From: Epiperipatus broadwayi
Lineage: Eukaryota > Onychophora > Udeonychophora > Euonychophora > Peripatidae
Assembly: GCA_028023455.1 (NCBI GenBank)
Contig: JAQFVV010000112.1
Span: 2,790,001-2,854,000, forward strand
Direction: 5' to 3'
Length of the DNA stretch: 64,000 nucleotides
Shown: positions 59,321 to 64,000 of the stretch, one piece after another
Layout of the letters: the number at the start of each line of letters is the position of its first letter
Position numbering within the stretch: position 1 is the stretch's first letter
Translations under genes and position numbers: made by a program
The notes under the pieces: model-generated
The model's input: the letters and a program-made list of their open reading frames with translations, nothing else
What the model was told of the DNA's origin: nothing
Database searches by the model: none

Positions 59321-60051
59321 TTAGTTGGTTTTAAATTGTGACCTATTATCATCAGTTTCAGTTATGAATGTGTTGTATTCTATTTTATTTTATACATAAT
59401 TTATTAACTTTTTTTATATACTAACAATCATTTAGCTTCAAAATTCTAGCCAACATTGGTGTTTATGTCTTTTTTGTTCTATTTTACTTTTTGCTTAACT
59501 TATTTTTTAAATAACAGTAGTTTTATCTTATTATTCATGAGTAATTTAAGAAACAATAATAGCTGAGTGTTGTTAAATGCTTTTATATTAACTTGCCCTC
59601 TCTGTGTTTTGTGATGTTCACATTTTTGAATTTTTAACAATGGAAAAAATCTGTTCCTATTAGAACTTGAATTCAGATCCTTAGTCTTACTAGGAAAAAT
59701 CCTTAACAACTGAACCAATAAAAATATAATGTTTGCAGAGTTAATTTTTCTTAATATTGATTCGCTTGATTAATTAAAAGTAAATATTTTCTACTAAATC
59801 TAAATTATTCTTCAGAAATAATTAATATTTCATAAATATTTTTTGAAAAAAAAATACATGTGTAAAATAAAGTTAGATAATTATATGTTTTCTTTGATTT
59901 TTGAAATCAAAATGAAGAAATACAATTGTTGACAGAGAACAAGAAACAATAACAAAGATGATTAAAAAAGATTGGAGAAAAATATTTTATTTAAATTGAA
60001 ATTATATGCTTTATTTATAATTAAAAATTAAAAAAATAAAATATTAAAAAA
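59321..60051. other. AT-rich stretch, tRNA-like scrap on the minus strand
   Basis: CTTGAATTCAGATCCTTAGTC followed by CCTTAACAACTGAACCAA (about 59667-59718) reads on the minus strand like the B and A boxes of a tRNA-derived SINE. Nothing else is recognised. Confidence 0.45.
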
Positions 60052-60285
60052 CTTTTTTTAAAATAATGCTTTTATATAAATAGCTGACTAAAAAGTAAAA
60101 TAAAGAAGAGTATTCTGACTAAACACCATGCTGTGTCATTTCATAAAAGCATTTGAGATTTTTTTGATATTTATGGCCTCAAATGCATTTATAAAACAAC
60201 ACAACATGTTTTTAGTCAGATTGCTTTCTTTTTTTTTACTTTTAAGTTGGCTGTTTATATAAAAGCGTTATTTAAATTTTTTAAA
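60052..60285. mobile_element. Fold-back MITE, family S (about 234 bp)
   Basis: The arms pair over about 105 bases with moderate mismatch: AATGCTTTTATATAAATAGC, CTAAAAAGTAAAA and TCTGACTAAA occur on the left and inverted on the right. The outer AATGCTTTTAT...CTAAAAAGTAAAA also begins the palindrome at 63279-63605, so both may belong to one family. Confidence 0.8.
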
Positions 60286-60885
60286 AAATACTATTCTAAG
60301 TTAAACTTGAAATAGGGATTTCTACTCTCTTCTTCCCCCATCCCTCAATGTTTGCACACAGTCATTTATGTTGTCACCATTTTTAACTTTGTTCTATTTT
60401 TAGTCATAATTGTCTATTTTGCAACATTACTGAATTATCATCTTACAATAGTATATTTGCTATCGAGTAAGACAAACGCATCTTATATGCTGTTTCCCAT
60501 TTATTTTTCAGACTAATGAAACAACTATTCAGTTGACATTTTAATTAGAATTGTTTAACTAAGGATCTTTGATTTTTGTAGCTTCAGTTTGTTCTGATCC
60601 ATGATGCATTCTCTAGCCATGTTATTATCTTATAAAGAAATTTTTTGTCAGTTGTTAAAAGTGTGAATTACAGCTAATCTTTCTTGCTAGTTTGTGTTAT
60701 TGGTACTAATTTTATATCTTTCCACAGAATTTAATATTTTTTATACTGCAATTGCTTTTGACATTAGTTCTCAACAATCGTATATTCATCTTTTAACTAT
60801 TAAAAATGTAATTTCTCTATCTACTAACCAAGACATCACATGATCACTAATTATTATGCTTACATAAGCTGTTACTAACAATAGA

Positions 60886-61121
60886 AAACTCTCCACATAG
60901 TTTTGCCACACAGTGCAAGCTTTTGTAATCAATGCAGGAAGGTGTATGCATAAAATTCCTATATATTGCCTATTCATCCAATATTCCCAAACTAGTTTGT
61001 ATATTGTGGCTTTCCTTGGTTAGGAACTCTGCACCTAGATCTTATGATCTAATGCAACCCTCTAGCATCCTCCATTAATTACTAAGGCTTGCACTGGATG
61101 GCAATACTGTATGGAGAGTTT
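60886..61121. mobile_element. Family A MITE, inverted copy (236 bp)
   Basis: The ends are AAAACTCTCCACATAG and CTGTATGGAGAGTTT with CAGTGCAAGC/GGCTTGCACTGG inside. The core reads in the opposite direction to 42532-42727 (CATCCAATATTCCCAAACTAGTTTGTA, TAATTACTAAGGCTTGCA). The ends are well kept and there is no coding frame. Confidence 0.82.
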
Positions 61122-61789
61122 GCAACTGTTATCTACTAATCTTACTACAAATTCAAATTATTTACTTTCTCTTTAGTTTATTATGACATTCATTTTATAC
61201 TCTGGAGGTTAAAATTTATCTGAGAGATATAAGCAAACTCGTTTCTTAAATACTGTTATGTATATCAGGTGCATGTTTAAAGTTATGATTAGCAACATGT
61301 ACATAATTATTGTTAAGCTATTAGTTTTGTTATAACACAGTTTCATAAGGGTATGTGATATTCAAAAGTAAATTGCATTTGAGAGATACTTTAAAGTCTG
61401 AAATCATAGATGTAAAAATAATTTCTAGATTGTAACTAAAATAAAAACAAACAAACAAGTATTTTATTACAAAAATAGTAAAATTTATAATGTTTTTAAT
61501 CTTTTTTTTTTTTTTGCATTTCAGTACATACTAGTAATAAATGTATCTCTCAGATATAAGCATCTCTGCTGCAATTGTTTTGACTGAAATCCATATATTT
61601 TTATATTACTTTAATTAATAATTTTAAAATTATAATTGCAAGTGGAAAAAAAATCATGTATTTTATAATGAAGGTAAATTTGGAATGGCTTAAATTTATT
61701 ATTTTTCAGCACATATTAATAATGAATGTATCTCTCAGATACATGTGACTTTTGCAGGATTAACATTGAATATATATATATATATGTAT

Positions 61790-61972
61790 GTAACCATTAG
61801 AAACTAGCTAACACGTAGACAATCCCAATATAGATAACAATCAACAATCTCAAAGTGCTGTCAAGATGGATTTCACTTTTATTGTTAAAAGGAGGTTGCC
61901 TTGACAACAGTTTGAGATTGTTGATTGTTATTTATATTGAGATTGTTGAAGTGTTGAATGGTTTCTGACAGT
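61790..61972. mobile_element. Family R palindrome
   Basis: AATCAACAATCTCAAA..GCTGTCAAG on the left is mirrored by CTTGACAACAGTTTGAGATT on the right, with outer TTGTCTACGTG-like and GAAGTGTTGAAT arms. This is the palindromic form of the direct repeats at 58145-58375 and 59085-59320. Confidence 0.8.
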
Positions 61973-62074
61973 TACTTGTAAACCCATTTAGCCTTGAACA
62001 TGATTACAATTATTTTATATATATAATAAAATAATCCCAGTGCATAACGCCATACTGAAATAAATATACAAATA

Positions 62075-62209
62075 TTAAGCATTAAATCACCCCACAGGGC
62101 TAAGAAATTCAGTACACTCTCTGTGAACTAATATAAAAATACAATAGAGTTCGTATTTTACAGAGGGGGTACTGGATTTCTTAACCATGTGGGGTGATTT
62201 AATGCTTAA
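62075..62209. mobile_element. Palindromic MITE (135 bp), well preserved
   Basis: TTAAGCATTAAATCACCCCA at the left end is inverted exactly at the right end. The pairing continues through AAGAAAT.CAGTAC...CTCTGT for about 50 bases. Higher GC than the flanks. TA occurs on both outer sides. No coding content. Confidence 0.85.
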
Positions 62210-62449
62210 TAATATATATATATATCCTTTACATCAATTATTTATTATTTACGCTTGCATAAATTTTTATATTATATTAAAAAGTTTTATTTCCAAATAA
62301 ATTTAAAATCTTTTAATTTTCTCTTGAACTTCACTTAATACTTTTTTTTTTTTTCTAAAAAAAAAGTATTGCCTGACTTTAGCTAAAACAATGTTTTTCA
62401 GAAGTCAATTCTAAGTGTATTATTTCTATTTGAGTTTCAAACAAAAGAT

Positions 62450-62900
62450 GGCACTGAATAAAAAATGAAATAAAGTTAAAAAAATCTAGGTGCACCAAAT
62501 CCAGAGCCAAAACTTTACTCTACTGAGGGCTGTATGCCAAAAACTATTCTGGCAATAGAAATGGAACAGTACTAGTCATAAATTTTTTAATAAGCATAGT
62601 CTTCTATCATCAATATTTATTTACTCTAGTTTACACTAGGTGGCATAAATAAGTAAGTTGGCTTGTATTAAAACATTAAACATCATTTTGAATTTCTGAA
62701 GGAGACCTTGATAGTATAAAATAGAATAAAAGATGGGTGATGAATGAAAATATCAAGACATATAAGATCCAAACCTCTGCACTAACAAAGACCATAAAAC
62801 TAGTCAGGAGTTGCTGATAAAACAGCATTAGATAATTGTTTAATAAACCCTTCCATCTGGCATTTATTGATTGATAAAGCTTATACCAGATGGCAGAACT
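62450..62900. repeat. Family A remnants
   Basis: TACTCTAGTTTACACTAGGTGGCA (62622-62645), the inverse of 46240-46265, and CCATCTGGCATTTATTGATTGATAAAGC with ACCAGATGGCAGAA (62851-62900) resemble the ends and small inner palindrome of family A copies. Boundaries are lost. Confidence 0.5.
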
Positions 62901-63278
62901 AGAAAGGTATACATGAAATTATCCATCTTATTTCCTTCTTTATTTTTAATATTTTCATCTCTTATTTATTTATATTAATTCATTTTTCAAACATCATTTG
63001 GTTGCTTGCATTTTGTCTTTAAATAATTTTGCTGCATATTCATTTTTAATATTAGATCATTAGATGTTACTATATTTATTTAATTCAAATATACAACTTT
63101 ATTATTATATTAAATACATTTATTTAGTATTTATTAACACACAATTACATTTTAATCTAGATTTCAATGATTTTTTTGTAACCACAAGCCAAATCTTATT
63201 TACTTCCATAAATAACACAAAACAAATTCACATTACTTTTTGATAGAAGAATTATGTGACCTGGCACATGTATAATAA

Positions 63279-63605
63279 ATAGAGATAATTTTATATATAT
63301 ATATATTAAATGCTTTTATTTACCATGAACTAAAAAGTAAAAAATAAATAAAATTGTTTCCTTTACCCCACTTAGAGTATTTAGATTTAACTTGAAATAA
63401 AAGCATGGGGGAAGGGGAATTAATTGAGTCAATCCCTTGTAATAAATAATAGGGATAGACTTAATTAAGTTCTGGGCCTCCCCCACTTTTCCTTCAAGTT
63501 AAATCTAAAAACCCCAATTGTGGTAGAAGAAACAATTTTTTTTTTACTTGTTAGTGCATAGTAAATAAAAGCATTTAATATATATAAAAGGGTTATCTCT
63601 ATTTT
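63279..63605. mobile_element. Large palindrome, family S (about 327 bp)
   Basis: Arms of about 160 bases pair with few mismatches: ATAGAGATAA, ATATTAAATGCTTTTATTTA, AAATTGTTTC and TTTAGATTTAACTTGAA appear on the left and inverted on the right. The loop near 63435-63450 is tiny. Such perfect symmetry implies recent origin or conversion between arms. RNA from it would be a long hairpin and a natural source of small RNAs. Confidence 0.85.
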
Positions 63606-64000
63606 TAACTTTTAAAGTATTTGGCATAGTAAATAAAAATATAAAACTATATTGTACTTTCAATTGATTTTATACTTATAGTTTACACATATCACTATAC
63701 CTCTTATGTATATACCATATTTAATATATGTACATATTATGTGTTGAGTGCAAATTTGAATTTATATATATACACAAGCAAGAGATTTCTGGTATTGAAC
63801 AAGATATTAATCTTATTATGGCTATCTGTTTCAAGTGCTAATTAAAAAATTGGAAAATTTATTAATTTTACCCTAAAAGCACAAGAATTAATGCTATAAA
63901 TGAAGTCTGATATATAAGTAAATGTTAAAAAGAAATACATATTATATCTCAATTTAATTCTATTTTTTGAGATAATTCTTCGAATAGTTTTTTCTACTTG

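Overview
The window looks like animal nuclear DNA from an AT-rich invertebrate genome (roughly three quarters A+T by eye). It carries decayed non-LTR retrotransposons of the RTE and CR1/L2 types, Ty3/gypsy LTR elements, tRNA-derived SINEs, hAT-like MITEs and many fold-back elements. I found no host protein gene, no functional tRNA or rRNA, no CRISPR array and no bacterial gene organisation. The repeat mix would fit a mollusc or another lophotrochozoan, but the sequence alone does not fix the taxon.

Layout. 1-8 kb: mostly unrecognised AT-rich DNA with a possible solo LTR (1962-2864), a tRNA-derived SINE with a 12-bp target-site duplication (3515-3615) and a palindromic MITE (5652-5756). 8.35-17.5 kb: one minus-strand Ty3/gypsy element bounded by a perfect 5-bp duplication. 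Its gag is intact, its pol is broken, and its 3' LTR is split by two later insertions: a 791-bp probable solo LTR and a 3.07-kb TG...CA insertion. 17.66-20.79 kb: a second minus-strand LTR element with 1.2-kb LTRs and only about 0.7 kb of non-coding interior. 20.97-23.83 kb: a tandem array whose unit contains the 3' end of an RTE LINE, itself hit by an 8-bp-duplication hAT-like MITE and a young SINE. 25.8-28.3 kb: a longer 5'-truncated RTE copy. 35.56-36.47 kb: a 60-bp minisatellite that reads as a degenerate 20-residue repeat. 36.6-37.8 kb: a 1.19-kb non-autonomous DNA transposon with a perfect 8-bp duplication. 48.7-53.65 kb: a nearly full-length but dead CR1/L2 LINE (PHD finger plus esterase-like ORF1; endonuclease, RT and C-terminal zinc-finger ORF2). 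54-64 kb: a dense field of palindromic MITEs in several families.

How the parts relate. Nested insertions give a relative clock. The gypsy element is older than the two insertions in its LTR. The RTE-derived array is older than the MITE and SINE inside it. The non-autonomous families (SINEs, MITEs, the deleted LTR element) would need proteins supplied elsewhere in the genome. Two unusually CG-containing, apparently unique stretches (about 32.74-33.01 and 44.25-44.40 kb) are the best candidates for host regulatory DNA.
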